From: Bacteroidales bacterium
GTDB lineage: Bacteria; Bacteroidota; Bacteroidia; Bacteroidales; TTA-H9
Length of the DNA stretch: 43,505 bases
NCBI GenBank assembly: GCA_028689615.1
Contig: JAQVCV010000038.1
Span: 1 to 43,505, forward strand
Direction: 5' to 3'
Under the pieces are notes generated by a model that worked only from the letters and a program-made list of their open reading frames with translations, did not search any database and was not told where the DNA came from. Made by a program: the position numbers and the translations under genes. The stretch's first letter is position 1. Each line of letters opens with the position of its first letter. Below are positions 33,121-43,497 of this stretch, piece after piece.

Positions 33121-34203
33121 TCACTTAACCCCTCTTCTGTTCAATGCCTTTTGATAATTTCGTGCGTTGGCCAGATGGTCGTTATAAGAGCGGGCAAAGA
33201 CGTGGTAGCCCGAAAGATCGTCTTTAGCGCAAAAATAATAATAGCCATGATCTTCGTAGTTCAGTACTGCTTCAATGCTGGCTATAGATGGCAGGCATAT
33301 GGGTCCAGGGGGAAGCCCGGTATACTTGTAAGTATTGTAGGGTGAGTCAACAAGCAGGTGCTCGTGTCTGATCCGTTTCAGACCAAAATCACCCAAGGCA
33401 AATTTAACCGTGGGATCGGCCTGAAGCGGCATCCCGGTTTTCAGTCTGTTGATGTAAACCCCTGCTATGGTTGGTTTCTCGCTATTCTTGGTGGTTTCCT
33501 GCTCCACGATGCTGGCCAATACCGACACTTCCACGGGTGTAAGTCCTGCCCGGCGGCTTTGCTCAGTGCGAGCCGAATCCCAAAAGCGCTGGTACTCTTT
33601 TTGGAACCGAACGAAGAGATCATCGGGGGTCACGGTCCAGTAAACCTCGTAAGTGTTGGGAATGAAGAGGGCTGCTACTGTTTGATGGGTAAACCCAGAT
33701 TTGTTTAACAAGAGCTGTGAGGCGAATGCACTGGACAGCGAAGCGCTATCGGTCTCGAGTTGCTGCGCCAGTCGCTTTGACAGGTCTCCAGTGGTTCGCA
33801 GGTTGTTGAAAGTGATTTTTACAGGCGTTTGTTGCCTGTGAAGGAGTTTATTGATGAGTTGCAGGCTGCTCATCCCGTTAGAAAGTTGGTAATGTCCAGA
33901 TGCAAGGGGGCGATCGCCGGCTTTTATTCGTGCCAGCCATAAAAACTGACGTGGATGATTCAACTGTCCTCGCTTTACCAGGTGAGTGGTTACCCACTCC
34001 ATGGTGGCACCCTGGCGGATGAAAAGGTGGCTCTCATCGGGGGTGGCAACTTTGATGTTGTCGCCAAAGAGGATAGCATAAAGTTGAATTGCCAGCACGA
34101 GGCTGATGGCCGTCGCAGCCATAAGGCTCCACATCACGTAGCGATGCCATCGGGGCCGTGGTGGCTTGTTGAACAACCGATGGTTGGTTGCCAGATGTAT
34201 CAT
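33121..34203 (-). CDS. mltG: Endolytic murein transglycosylase
   Basis: Membrane-anchored lytic transglycosylase (YceG family) that cuts nascent peptidoglycan strands and sets their length. From ATG 34203 the protein has 360 residues: a basic cytoplasmic start, one membrane helix at about 24-45 (MWSLMAATAISLVLAIQLYA), a LysM-like region, then the catalytic domain. The catalytic Glu lies in SIVEQETT, and VYINRLKTGMPLQADPTV and SPYNTYKYTGLPPGPI are family signatures. The ATG overlaps the TGA of the GNAT gene (ATGA), implying coupled translation. A longer frame starting upstream is therefore rejected. Confidence 0.95.
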   Translation of the reverse strand: MIHLATNHRLFNKPPRPRWHRYVMWSLMAATAISLVLAIQLYAILFGDNIKVATPDESHLFIRQGATMEWVTTHLVKRGQLNHPRQFLWLARIKAGDRPLASGHYQLSNGMSSLQLINKLLHRQQTPVKITFNNLRTTGDLSKRLAQQLETDSASLSSAFASQLLLNKSGFTHQTVAALFIPNTYEVYWTVTPDDLFVRFQKEYQRFWDSARTEQSRRAGLTPVEVSVLASIVEQETTKNSEKPTIAGVYINRLKTGMPLQADPTVKFALGDFGLKRIRHEHLLVDSPYNTYKYTGLPPGPICLPSIASIEAVLNYEDHGYYYFCAKDDLSGYHVFARSYNDHLANARNYQKALNRRGVK

Positions 34204-34724
34204 GCTTTTCGGGGGTTGATGAGTTGGTAAAAGCTGGCGTCGTGAAAGGCTCCGTCGTGAAAAAACCATTGGCGCCTTACCCCACAGCATTGCCATCCGG
34301 CTGTCTCAAACAGGTGGGTGCTAGTGGTGTTGGTAGTAAGTATATTGCACCAGAGTTGGTGGAGGTTTAGCATGTCGAAGGCCAATTGGGTCATTGCCAA
34401 AAGGGCTGCCTTACCATAGCCCATGCCTCTATACGGGTGTGCTATTATAATTCCAAGGCCTGCTCTGCGGTTTCGGGCGTCGGCTTCAAAAAGGTCAACG
34501 GCTCCTACGGTATTTCCGTCAGGAGCGGTAACCATAAGCCTCAATTGCCGGGCATCCCAAAAGTCACCCCGAGCTTCCATCACGTATTGTTCTATTTGGT
34601 ATCGCGAAAAGGGGAGGGTAGTCCCTGAGTGGATCCATTCGGTATGGTCGTTTTCCCACTCCATGATGAGGGGTGCATCGTGCAACTCAACAGCTCTGAG
34701 ATTGATATTGGGTACTGGGGCCAT
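34200..34724 (-). CDS. GNAT-family N-acetyltransferase
   Basis: A 174-residue acetyltransferase using acetyl-CoA. It begins INLRAVELHDAPLIMEWEND, typical of RimJ/SpeG-like GNATs, and has the acetyl-CoA loop HPYRGMGYGKAAL plus the closing LHQLWCNILTTNTTSTHLFETAGW. The substrate (polyamine, protein N-terminus or antibiotic-like amine) cannot be told. It is the middle gene of dapF-GNAT-mltG with a 3-bp gap to dapF and a 4-bp overlap with mltG, so all three are one operon. Confidence 0.9.
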   Translation of the reverse strand: MAPVPNINLRAVELHDAPLIMEWENDHTEWIHSGTTLPFSRYQIEQYVMEARGDFWDARQLRLMVTAPDGNTVGAVDLFEADARNRRAGLGIIIAHPYRGMGYGKAALLAMTQLAFDMLNLHQLWCNILTTNTTSTHLFETAGWQCCGVRRQWFFHDGAFHDASFYQLINPRKA

Positions 34725-34727
34725 GGC

Positions 34728-35516
34728 TCAGAGGGTTAAGTTTCCGTCGAAAACATGCACTGCCGGCCCCTGGAGCCGGATTTGAGTAAACCGGTTTCCT
34801 TCGCTTTGGAAGCTTACACTGAGGTTGCCCCCCCTGCACATTACCGCGGTTTCGCCTTTTTTGATGTGGTTGCGACGGGCATGAGCCAATACCGTTGCGG
34901 TAATCCCCGTACCGCATGACAGTGTTTCGTCTTCAACCCCACGTTCGTAGGTGCGTACCATGATGCAATTGTCAAGTACCTGTGCGAAATTGACATTGGT
35001 GCCGGCGGGCTGAAATTTTGTCAGGTTGCGCAACCGCCTCCCTTGTTCCTGAACATCAAGGGCGGTGAGTTCGTTGGTAAACACCACCAGGTGAGGAACT
35101 CCGGTGTTAAGAAAATCTCCTTCTTCGCACGGGGTTATCAGGTCAACATTCACCATGCTCAGGCTTACAAACGAATGATTGCTGCCTGCCTTGCTGATAT
35201 GGGCTTCATGCAGCCCGTCGGAGGCTTCAAACACCGTTTCGGACCCGATGAGGCCAAGCTGGCTGGCAAAAGCTGTAACACACCGTCCACCGTTGCCACA
35301 CATGGTGGCTGTAAGGCCGTCGGCATTGTAGTAGAGCATTCTGAAATCGGCCTGAACCGATGGCTGCAACACAATGAGCCCGTCGGATCCTATGCCTGTG
35401 CGCCTCTCGCACAACGAGGCTACCACTCCTTGCGTCAGGAGAGGCAAGCCCAACCTTCCGTCAATCAGGATGAAATCGTTTCCCGTACCATGGTATTTTG
35501 AAAAAGGTACAATCAT
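34728..35516 (-). CDS. dapF: Diaminopimelate epimerase
   Basis: Converts LL- to meso-diaminopimelate for lysine and peptidoglycan synthesis. The 262 residues have the usual start (FSKYHGTGNDFILIDGR) and both catalytic cysteines: Cys73 in MCGNGGRC and Cys201 in LSCGTGITA. It belongs to the same fold superfamily as proline racemase and so gives a useful internal contrast to the cysteine-less homologue at 9828-10757. First gene of the dapF-GNAT-mltG operon, with a TACCTTTG box 129 nt upstream. Confidence 0.97.
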   Translation of the reverse strand: MIVPFSKYHGTGNDFILIDGRLGLPLLTQGVVASLCERRTGIGSDGLIVLQPSVQADFRMLYYNADGLTATMCGNGGRCVTAFASQLGLIGSETVFEASDGLHEAHISKAGSNHSFVSLSMVNVDLITPCEEGDFLNTGVPHLVVFTNELTALDVQEQGRRLRNLTKFQPAGTNVNFAQVLDNCIMVRTYERGVEDETLSCGTGITATVLAHARRNHIKKGETAVMCRGGNLSVSFQSEGNRFTQIRLQGPAVHVFDGNLTL

Positions 35517-35644
35517 TTAACAGTTTTTAGTGAAGTTTAACCCTTTGTTCAGTGAGTTGAAAAACAGTGTTTTGGTTCCTGTAATGTTAAAAACCGGCTA
35601 ACGACTCAACAAACGGGGTACATTTCTTGTAAATATTCGTGCCG

Positions 35645-35652
35645 CAAAGGTA
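35645..35652 (-). promoter_or_regulatory. Promoter -7 box of dapF operon
   Basis: TACCTTTG on the minus strand, exact TAnnTTTG. It implies a leader of about 120 nt before dapF; nothing structured is obvious there. Confidence 0.6.
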
Positions 35653-35743
35653 AAAAGAATGGCTTTGCACCCGAAACGAATCGTTAAACCCCGGGGTAGT
35701 CTGATTTATTGGATCCCCAATCAAATAATAGGAGAAAATTAAG

Positions 35744-37189
35744 ATGAAACGTTATCTGCCTTTTTTTCTGACCGCTTTTGCCGGTGCCGCTTTTGCACTG
35801 GTGCTTAATAGAACTTTTGAACAACCGAAGGCCAATCAATCGGTGCCAGCTGTTGTTCCTGTGCAACAGGCTGCTTACACTGCCTCTGGAATGCCTTTGG
35901 CAGCTCCCGACTTCGTGGATGCCGCCAGCCAAAGTGTTCATGCTGTGGTGCACATCATGGCTGAATGGGAACAGAAAAACTCATACTACGACGATTTTTT
36001 CAGCTTCTTTAATGGTTGGCAGATGGCCCCACAGCGCCGGGCACCCATCAGTGGTACAGGCTCGGGGGTTATCATCAGCGCCGATGGTTATATTGTTACC
36101 AACAACCACGTGGTGCAGGATGCCTCGCATCTTGAGGTGACTCTCAACGATAAGCGCACTTTCGAAGCAAAAATTGTTGGCACCGATCCCACAACCGACC
36201 TGGCTTTGATCAAAATAGACGCTGAGGCGCTGCCTACCCTCTCCTTTGGAAACTCCGACGAGGTGAAGGTGGGGGAATGGGTGTTGGCTGTAGGCAACCC
36301 TTTCAACCTTACCTCAACAGTAACAGCAGGCATCGTGAGTGCCAAAGCCCGGAATATTAATATCTTAAGCAGCCGCGACGGCTCCTCTATCGAATCGTTT
36401 ATTCAAACCGATGCTGCTGTGAACCCGGGCAACAGCGGTGGTGCGTTGGTCAATACCAAAGGTGAATTGGTGGGAATCAATGCCGCAATTGCGAGTCGAA
36501 CAGGTTCATATTCAGGTTACTCATTTGCTATTCCGGCCAATATTGCCCGTAAAGTTGCCCGCGATCTGATGCAGTTTGGTGAAGTGCAGCGCGCTTACAT
36601 AGGTATTCAGATTAGGGAGGTGGATGGTGCCTTGGCCGAAGAGAAAGGTTGGGATCAGCCTCGTGGTGTTTATGTAGCCGGAATTCTTGAAGGAAGCTCG
36701 GCAGCCAAAGGGGGGCTAAAGGTTGGCGATGTCATAGTGTCGGTACAAGGACACCCGGTGAACAGCAATTCAGAACTGTTGGAATCGGTGGCACAGTACA
36801 GCCCTGGCGATGAGATAGCCTTGAAGGTGATGCGTAACAACAACCCCGCCGATCTGAAAGTGGTGCTTACCAACGAAACTGGAACCACCGAAATTGTAAA
36901 ACGTCAGGAAACTGATTTTCTGAACGATCTGGGAGCCGCCCTGCGTCCGGTGGATGGTGAAACCGCCCGGAAATTGGGCCTGAAAGGTGGTGCTGAAGTG
37001 TATGAACTTCGGAATGGTCCTCTGGCAGGTATCGGCATCAGAAAGGGTTTTGTTATAACACGAATTGACAGGCGTGCCGTGCAATCGGCTGATGATGTGC
37101 GCAAAGCACTTCAATCACGCCGTGGAGGAGTGCTTATCGAAGGCGTTTATCCCAACGGTGTGAGGGCATATTATGGTTTGGGCCTCTGA
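35744..37189 (+). CDS. degP: DegP/HtrA-family periplasmic serine protease
   Basis: Envelope quality-control protease (Do/DegQ group). The 481 residues start with a signal peptide or anchor (MKRYLPFFLTAFAGAAFALV). The trypsin-like domain has His122 (NNHVV), Asp152 (TTDLALIKI) and Ser231 (PGNSGGALVN), so the triad is complete. Two PDZ domains follow at about 280-380 and 395-481. ISADGYIVTNNHVV is the family signature. A Shine-Dalgarno-like AGGAGA precedes the ATG. A strong terminator with G-U pairs follows (37201-37241). Confidence 0.95.
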   Translation: MKRYLPFFLTAFAGAAFALVLNRTFEQPKANQSVPAVVPVQQAAYTASGMPLAAPDFVDAASQSVHAVVHIMAEWEQKNSYYDDFFSFFNGWQMAPQRRAPISGTGSGVIISADGYIVTNNHVVQDASHLEVTLNDKRTFEAKIVGTDPTTDLALIKIDAEALPTLSFGNSDEVKVGEWVLAVGNPFNLTSTVTAGIVSAKARNINILSSRDGSSIESFIQTDAAVNPGNSGGALVNTKGELVGINAAIASRTGSYSGYSFAIPANIARKVARDLMQFGEVQRAYIGIQIREVDGALAEEKGWDQPRGVYVAGILEGSSAAKGGLKVGDVIVSVQGHPVNSNSELLESVAQYSPGDEIALKVMRNNNPADLKVVLTNETGTTEIVKRQETDFLNDLGAALRPVDGETARKLGLKGGAEVYELRNGPLAGIGIRKGFVITRIDRRAVQSADDVRKALQSRRGGVLIEGVYPNGVRAYYGLGL

Positions 37190-37200
37190 CAAGTAAGCAC

Positions 37201-37241
37201 ACGCTCCGGTCTCGTTGACTGATGAGGCCGGAGTGTTTTTT
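37201..37241 (+). terminator. Intrinsic terminator after degP
   Basis: A 13-nt arm (37201-37213) pairs with 37224-37236 (two G-U pairs), loop of 10 nt, then T run. Confidence 0.88.
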
Positions 37242-37399
37242 GTTTGAGGTATGCCTAAATAATTGTTTTTTAGTGTTTTTAAATGGATTCAATAATCTTT
37301 TCAGAAAATTTTCGTTAAAAGTTTGGAAATCGAATGAGGGGTGCATATATTTACAAAGTCAGACCCGGATGAATGAACAATTGACCCCTTTTCGACCTT

Positions 37400-37407
37400 T
37401 ATCTTTG
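37400..37407 (+). promoter_or_regulatory. Promoter -7 box of rpoD
   Basis: TATCTTTG, exact TAnnTTTG, 34 nt before the ATG, with TTG 16 nt upstream at 37381-37383. Confidence 0.7.
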
Positions 37408-37441
37408 TTATTACTCAATTTAACCCTACATAACCTTTTCG

Positions 37442-38308
37442 ATGCGACAACTCAAAATTACCAAATCCATCACCAACCGCGAAACGGCTTCGCTCGACAA
37501 ATACCTTGCTGACATTGGCAGAGAGGAGTTGATCACCGCCGATGAGGAGGTGAGGCTCGCCCAACGTATCCGCGAAGGCGATGCCATCGCTTTGGAGAAG
37601 CTAACCAAGGCAAACCTCCGGTTTGTGGTTTCAGTTGCTAAACAATATCAAAACCAGGGTCTTAGTCTCCCCGATTTAATTAACGAAGGAAATCTTGGCT
37701 TGATTAAAGCGGCTCAGAAATTTGACGAAACCCGTGGATTCAAGTTTATTTCATACGCAGTGTGGTGGATTCGCCAATCCATTCTTCAGGCTTTAGCTGA
37801 GCAGTCGCGTATTGTACGTCTGCCTCTTAATCAGGTAGGGTCACTTAACAAGATCAAGAAGGTCTCGTCGAGGTTGGAGCAGGAATTCCAGCGGAATCCG
37901 AGTCCCGAAGAGATTGCCGACCACCTCGACGTTGCTCAGTCGAAAATCGACGCAGTGATGAAAATCTCCACCCACTACGTGTCGATGGATGCCCCCATTG
38001 CCGAAGACGAGGATACCAAGTTCGGCGACGTTTACATGCCCGACGAATATGTTAGTGCCGACGATAAGCTGATCAAAGATTCGCTCAACAGCGAGATTCA
38101 ACGTACTCTTAACACCCTCTCCGAAAAAGAGCGCGACGTGATCAATCTTTACTATGGCATCGGGCGTAACCACGCTCTCACCCTCGATGAGATTGCAGCC
38201 CACTTCGACCTGACCCGCGAACGGGTGCGCCAAATCAAAGAGAAGGCTATCAGAAGGCTCAAGCATACCTCGCGAAGCCGGTTGCTTAAAGCTTACCTTG
38301 GAGAATAG
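37442..38308 (+). CDS. rpoD: RNA polymerase primary sigma factor (sigma-70, short Bacteroidota type)
   Basis: Housekeeping sigma factor. The 288 residues carry a short region 1.2 ([18 protein letters not shown]), region 2 ([16 protein letters not shown], then [21 protein letters not shown], which holds the -7 recognition helix), region 3, and region 4 with the helix-turn-helix [25 protein letters not shown]. It lacks the long N-terminal region 1.1, as is normal for primary sigma factors of this phylum that read TAnnTTTG/TTTG promoters. It is therefore the likely reader of the boxes listed in this window. Confidence 0.96.
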   Translation: MRQLKITKSITNRETASLDKYLADIGREELITADEEVRLAQRIREGDAIALEKLTKANLRFVVSVAKQYQNQGLSLPDLINEGNLGLIKAAQKFDETRGFKFISYAVWWIRQSILQALAEQSRIVRLPLNQVGSLNKIKKVSSRLEQEFQRNPSPEEIADHLDVAQSKIDAVMKISTHYVSMDAPIAEDEDTKFGDVYMPDEYVSADDKLIKDSLNSEIQRTLNTLSEKERDVINLYYGIGRNHALTLDEIAAHFDLTRERVRQIKEKAIRRLKHTSRSRLLKAYLGE

Positions 38309-38324
38309 TTTTTAATTTTATATT

Positions 38325-38348
38325 ACCCGTCAGTATGGCGGGTTTTTT
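38325..38348 (+). terminator. Intrinsic terminator after rpoD
   Basis: ACCCGTCA (38325-38332) pairs with TGGCGGGT (38336-38343, one G-U pair), then T run. Confidence 0.88.
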
Positions 38349-38382
38349 CTTTCCTGCCAACAGCAATCTACTCCAGAATCTT

Positions 38383-38390
38383 TATCTTTG
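38383..38390 (+). promoter_or_regulatory. Promoter -7 box of the NUDIX gene
   Basis: TATCTTTG, exact TAnnTTTG, only 13 nt before the ATG, so the transcript would have an almost absent leader. Confidence 0.6.
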
Positions 38391-38403
38391 AGGTTTTTAG
38401 ATT

Positions 38404-38937
38404 ATGCTTTCCGATCCTTACTTTCCTGTTCAACTTTTCAACTTCTGCCCTGCTTGTGGTCAACCTCTTGTTGCAGCCAAGCCCGGAAAATCAATTCACT
38501 GCAGGGCTTGTGATTTCTTGCTTTATTTCAATAGCTCAACGGCTGTAGCAGCCATCATTGTTAACACACATAACGAAGTTCTGTTTACCATGCGACGATC
38601 CGATCCTGCCAAAGGGTTGCTCGATTTGCCCGGAGGGTTTGTCGATCCCGGCGAAACAGCCGAGGAAGCCTTGGTAAGAGAAATCAGAGAGGAACTGAAT
38701 CTGGAGTTGTCATCGTTCCGGTTTTTGAAAAGCTTTGCCAATACCTATTACTACCACAGCGTTCTATACCATACCACCGACTTGGTTTTCGTTTGCCAGG
38801 TCATAGATTTTGATCCCCTCCAGGCTGGCGATGACGTTTCGGGCTTCGTGTTCCGAAATCCACGGCAGATTCTTCCTTCTCAGATCGGGTTAACTTCTAT
38901 AAGAGCCGCATTAGAGTATTATTTGCTCCTAACATGA
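38404..38937 (+). CDS. NUDIX hydrolase with N-terminal zinc ribbon
   Basis: A 177-residue nucleoside-diphosphate-linked hydrolase. Residues about 14-40 are a zinc ribbon (FCPACGQPL, then HCRACDFLLY). The NUDIX box GGFVDPGETAEEALVREIREEL is complete, with the metal-binding REIREEL. The ribbon plus NUDIX layout resembles NADH pyrophosphatase (NudC), but the usual C-terminal SQPWPFP-like motif is not seen, so the substrate is open. It has its own promoter after the rpoD terminator and ends 11 bp from the convergent response regulator. Confidence 0.9.
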   Translation: MLSDPYFPVQLFNFCPACGQPLVAAKPGKSIHCRACDFLLYFNSSTAVAAIIVNTHNEVLFTMRRSDPAKGLLDLPGGFVDPGETAEEALVREIREELNLELSSFRFLKSFANTYYYHSVLYHTTDLVFVCQVIDFDPLQAGDDVSGFVFRNPRQILPSQIGLTSIRAALEYYLLLT

Positions 38938-38947
38938 CTGAGGCAGA

Positions 38948-39319
38948 CTAGGATGCTGAAAGCAACTCTGCAATTTTCGCGAAAAGCTCGTCAAGTGAGA
39001 AGGGTTTGATAAGTACGGCAGACGCTCCCATTTTCAGCGCGTTCTCTAAATGATCGGCAGGGCTGATGCGACCTCCGCCAGACATGGCAATGATGGGTAC
39101 TTTTGATTTACGCCTGACCAGTTCAAACAGCAACTCTATCCCGTCTTTTTCGGGCATCAGAATGTCGGTAATGATTACTGCGGGGAGAATAGTGTCGAGG
39201 ACAGCTAAAGCTTCGTTGCCGTTGCTTACATCAATCACCAGATAATCGCGTTTCTCGAGGGCGTTTTTTAAGCCGTTTCTAACCACAAATTCGTCTTCAA
39301 CCAGTAGGATTGTTCTCAT
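38948..39319 (-). CDS. Single-domain response regulator (CheY-like receiver)
   Basis: A stand-alone receiver of 123 residues, starting at ATG 39319 with MRTILLVEDEFVVRNGL. The phosphoacceptor is Asp52 (VIITDILMPEKDG), with the acidic pair in LVEDE, the conserved Ser in IIAMSGGG and Lys in VLIKPFS. There is no output domain, so it acts by protein contact or in a phosphorelay. The longer upstream frame is rejected because it runs over the -7 box TACTTTTG (39349-39356). No sensor kinase is nearby. Confidence 0.92.
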   Translation of the reverse strand: MRTILLVEDEFVVRNGLKNALEKRDYLVIDVSNGNEALAVLDTILPAVIITDILMPEKDGIELLFELVRRKSKVPIIAMSGGGRISPADHLENALKMGASAVLIKPFSLDELFAKIAELLSAS

Positions 39320-39348
39320 GGGATGCTTCGTTTTGTTATACCATGATT

Positions 39349-39356
39349 CAAAAGTA
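39349..39356 (-). promoter_or_regulatory. Promoter -7 box of the response regulator
   Basis: TACTTTTG on the minus strand, exact TAnnTTTG, 30 nt before ATG 39319. Confidence 0.6.
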
Positions 39357-39397
39357 GTGAAAGATCTTGTTTGTTCATCGCGAAGGGCGTCATTCTC

Positions 39398-39429
39398 AAA
39401 AAAAAGCGGAACAACTTGTGTTGTTCCGC
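39398..39429 (-). terminator. Intrinsic terminator after yidC
   Basis: GCGGAACAAC (39406-39415) pairs perfectly with GTTGTTCCGC (39420-39429), loop TTGT. On the minus strand it is followed by eight T. Confidence 0.93.
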
Positions 39430-39454
39430 CTAATAAGATCACAGCTGATACGTG

Positions 39455-41395
39455 TTATTTTTTATTGTACCCCTGTTGTTTGGCCATTTCTTCAAGCCTG
39501 CGTTGAAATCCCGATTTTTTTGCAGGTTTCTTTTTGTTTTCCTGCAAACGTTGCAGCAATTTCTCTTCGTTGATGGTGCGGCGTATGAACCACATCTGAG
39601 CAAAGGTGAAAAGGTTTGCCAACAAGTAGTAATAACTCAATCCGGAAGCATAATTGTTGAAAATGCCAAGGAACATAACCGGCATGATGTACATCATGGT
39701 CTTCATCCCCGGTAGTTGGTTGCTTGACGACATCATGTCGTTGTTCATCTTGGTGTAAATGATGGTACTGATGGTCATCAGCAAGGTGAAAAGGCTCACG
39801 TGGTCGCCATAGAACGGGATGTTGAAGGGGAGGTTGAAGATGGAATCGTAGCTCGAAAGGTCGTGGGCCCAAAGGAAGGGCTGCTGGCGCAACTCAATGG
39901 AGCTGGGGAAAAACCTGAACATGGCAATGAGGATGGGGAATTGAAGCAGCATGGGAAAGCATCCGGCCATTGGATTCACACCGGCCCGACGGTAAAGATC
40001 CATCGTGGCCTGCTGTTTTTTCATGGCATCCTCGGGTTTGGTGAATTTTTTGGTCACCTCTTCCACTTCGGGTTTCAGTACTTTCATTTTAGCTGTAGCC
40101 CTATAGCTCCAGTATGCGATTGGGAAGAGAACTATCTTAAGCAGTATAGTGAGTATCAGAATAATGATCCCATAGCTAAGTCCCCAGGAATCGAGCCAGT
40201 CGAATACAGGAATTACCGCGTAAACGTTGATAAACCACATAGGTGCAAAACTCCATCCCAAGGTGATCTGCCGCTCCAGTTGTATGTGGTAGTTGCGCAG
40301 GGTGCGGTATTTATTGGGACCGTAATAGAGCTTCATACCATGACTTACATCCGTGTTGGGTTGGTAAGGCAGTGGTATAACTGTTGCCATACTCTTGAGG
40401 TAGCGGTCGGGTTGTTTGTCGGGTTTGGTGAAAACTTGTACTTCGGCTCCCTCAAACTGGTTGTCTGCCATGAGCACCGATGTGAAAAACAGGGCTTTGT
40501 ATGATATCCATTTAACGCTGGTACTCAGGTTTTCCTTGTCGTCTTTGGTTTCGCTGAGGTAGTCCACCTCTTTGTCTTTGGCAAACCGGTAGTAAACAGT
40601 TGCTTCGCGGGCTTCATTCTCGTGACTTTTTTCCTGGCTTCGCAAATCGGCCTGCCAATTGAGATTCACGAAAGTGGTGTTGCGGTCTATTACGTTGCTC
40701 ATCCCTTTCATGTTCACGTCGAAATCCATCATGTAGTTGTCGCCGTGAAGGGTGTATCGGTATTCGATGTAGCTGGCGGTGTTTAGGGCTGTATCGGCAG
40801 CATCGGCATAGAGGCGCATCCCGAAAACCACACTATCGGCTCCCGAAACGTTGAGGTGTTTTTTTCCTTCGCTGGCCTGATTATACCAGAATGGTTTGAA
40901 GTAGAAGTTGTTGGTGTTGATCAGTTTGTTCATTGAGAAAAATTCGAGGCCAAATGCTGAACTGGCACTGTCGAACAGAACGACGGGCAATGTGTCGTGA
41001 GTTTTGTAGTTTTTAAGTTCAACTTTCCAAGGGCGTCCGCCAAGTTGGTTGAGTTGAATCTTCAGAAAGTCGTTCTCGAGGGTAAAGATGGTTGGTTCGC
41101 CTACCGATGAGAGGGCAAAATGGCCATAACGTGCCTTCATCTCACGTCGCAGGGTGTCGTTCACAGTGCTGTCGGTAAGCGAAGTAACCTGAGCCACGGG
41201 GTCAGCAGCTTGAGATGCGCGGGTGGCTGCTGCCACGCGTGCAAGCGAGTCCTGTGTGGCTACCTGCACTTTCATGATGCTGTCCTGCATCAGGCGTTGC
41301 TTTTCAATTTCTTCTTTCGACGGACTCATCCAAACTCCCCAGCCAACAAAGATGCCGAAGATCAGAAGCAGCCCAACAATTGTATTTCTATCCAT
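39455..41395 (-). CDS. yidC: Membrane protein insertase YidC
   Basis: Inserts and folds inner-membrane proteins with or without SecYEG. From ATG 41395 it has 646 residues: first membrane helix (MDRNTIVGLLLIFGIFVGWG), a large periplasmic beta domain (about 50-350), then the conserved core. The core has WSFAPMWFINVYAVIPVF, then the cytoplasmic loop YRATAKMKVLKPEVEE, MYRRAGVNPMAGCFPMLLQFP-like segments and the last helices. The C-terminal tail is basic (NKKKPAKKSGFQRR). The first ATG in frame is 30 nt upstream, but the start at MDRN is conserved. Its promoter (41454-41461) touches the pyrG terminator. Confidence 0.96.
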   Translation of the reverse strand: MDRNTIVGLLLIFGIFVGWGVWMSPSKEEIEKQRLMQDSIMKVQVATQDSLARVAAATRASQAADPVAQVTSLTDSTVNDTLRREMKARYGHFALSSVGEPTIFTLENDFLKIQLNQLGGRPWKVELKNYKTHDTLPVVLFDSASSAFGLEFFSMNKLINTNNFYFKPFWYNQASEGKKHLNVSGADSVVFGMRLYADAADTALNTASYIEYRYTLHGDNYMMDFDVNMKGMSNVIDRNTTFVNLNWQADLRSQEKSHENEAREATVYYRFAKDKEVDYLSETKDDKENLSTSVKWISYKALFFTSVLMADNQFEGAEVQVFTKPDKQPDRYLKSMATVIPLPYQPNTDVSHGMKLYYGPNKYRTLRNYHIQLERQITLGWSFAPMWFINVYAVIPVFDWLDSWGLSYGIIILILTILLKIVLFPIAYWSYRATAKMKVLKPEVEEVTKKFTKPEDAMKKQQATMDLYRRAGVNPMAGCFPMLLQFPILIAMFRFFPSSIELRQQPFLWAHDLSSYDSIFNLPFNIPFYGDHVSLFTLLMTISTIIYTKMNNDMMSSSNQLPGMKTMMYIMPVMFLGIFNNYASGLSYYYLLANLFTFAQMWFIRRTINEEKLLQRLQENKKKPAKKSGFQRRLEEMAKQQGYNKK

Positions 41396-41423
41396 TTGAT
41401 CAATATGGGTTAAAAAAGAGGCC

Positions 41424-41454
41424 AAAAAAAGCGGCCAAGTGTTTACAAGGCCGC
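41424..41454 (-). terminator. pyrG terminator overlapping the yidC promoter
   Basis: On the minus strand GCGGCC (41454-41449) pairs with GGCCGC (41436-41431) around a 12-nt loop, followed by seven T. The first arm begins at the last base of the yidC -7 box. Confidence 0.85.
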
Positions 41455-41461
41455 AAAGATA
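41454..41461 (-). promoter_or_regulatory. Promoter -7 box of yidC
   Basis: TATCTTTG on the minus strand, exact TAnnTTTG. A start point about 7 nt downstream would fall at about 41447, inside the hairpin, so yidC transcripts would lack the upstream arm of the terminator. Confidence 0.65.
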
Positions 41462-41494
41462 CGTTTTTTCATTGAAAGACTTATTCCACAGTGT

Positions 41495-43120
<1,626 letters not shown>

Positions 43121-43305
43121 TTAAAAATTGATTCGCTTACGGGGCTGCAAGTTACGAAAATCTGCCGTGTCCCGTTTAGTTATGATAAAAAAAAGAGTAG
43201 CTACGGAAAATTCGTTAGGGATAAATTGTTGACTGTTAGTGAATAGTCTGCTTCAAACCTGATCACTATCCGGTGACGAATGTAGCGGAGGTGAAAGCCA
43301 GAAGC

Positions 43306-43497
43306 CTACTTCTTGCAGTGTTTCAGATAAGCTTTTTCGGAGGCAGTATTGCCCATCTCCATCGAGGTTTTCCAGTCGCTCCTGACTTCGACAATGCGCC
43401 ACCCTAAATGGATTTCCAGAAATTTTCCTCGAATAATTGAGCGATAGATCTGTGTCTTTGGGTTAGGAGCATTGTTTTTGTAATAGTGCTGCTGCTC
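43306..43497 (-). other. Start-less open frame, possible gene remnant
   Basis: 63 codons plus a stop on the minus strand, directly behind a TAA at 43500-43498 and with no start codon except a late ATG. The translation looks protein-like (FLEIHLGWRIVEVRSDW), but I recognise no family. It could be the tail of a gene broken upstream, beyond the window edge. The rest of 43109-43505 holds nothing recognisable. Confidence 0.25.

Noticed and set aside
34204-34296. Longer N terminus of mltG
   Set aside because: It lies wholly inside the GNAT gene; the ATGA overlap at 34203-34200 is the natural start.
39320-39442. Longer N terminus of the response regulator
   Set aside because: It would cover the promoter box and part of the yidC terminator, and receivers start at MRTILLVEDE.
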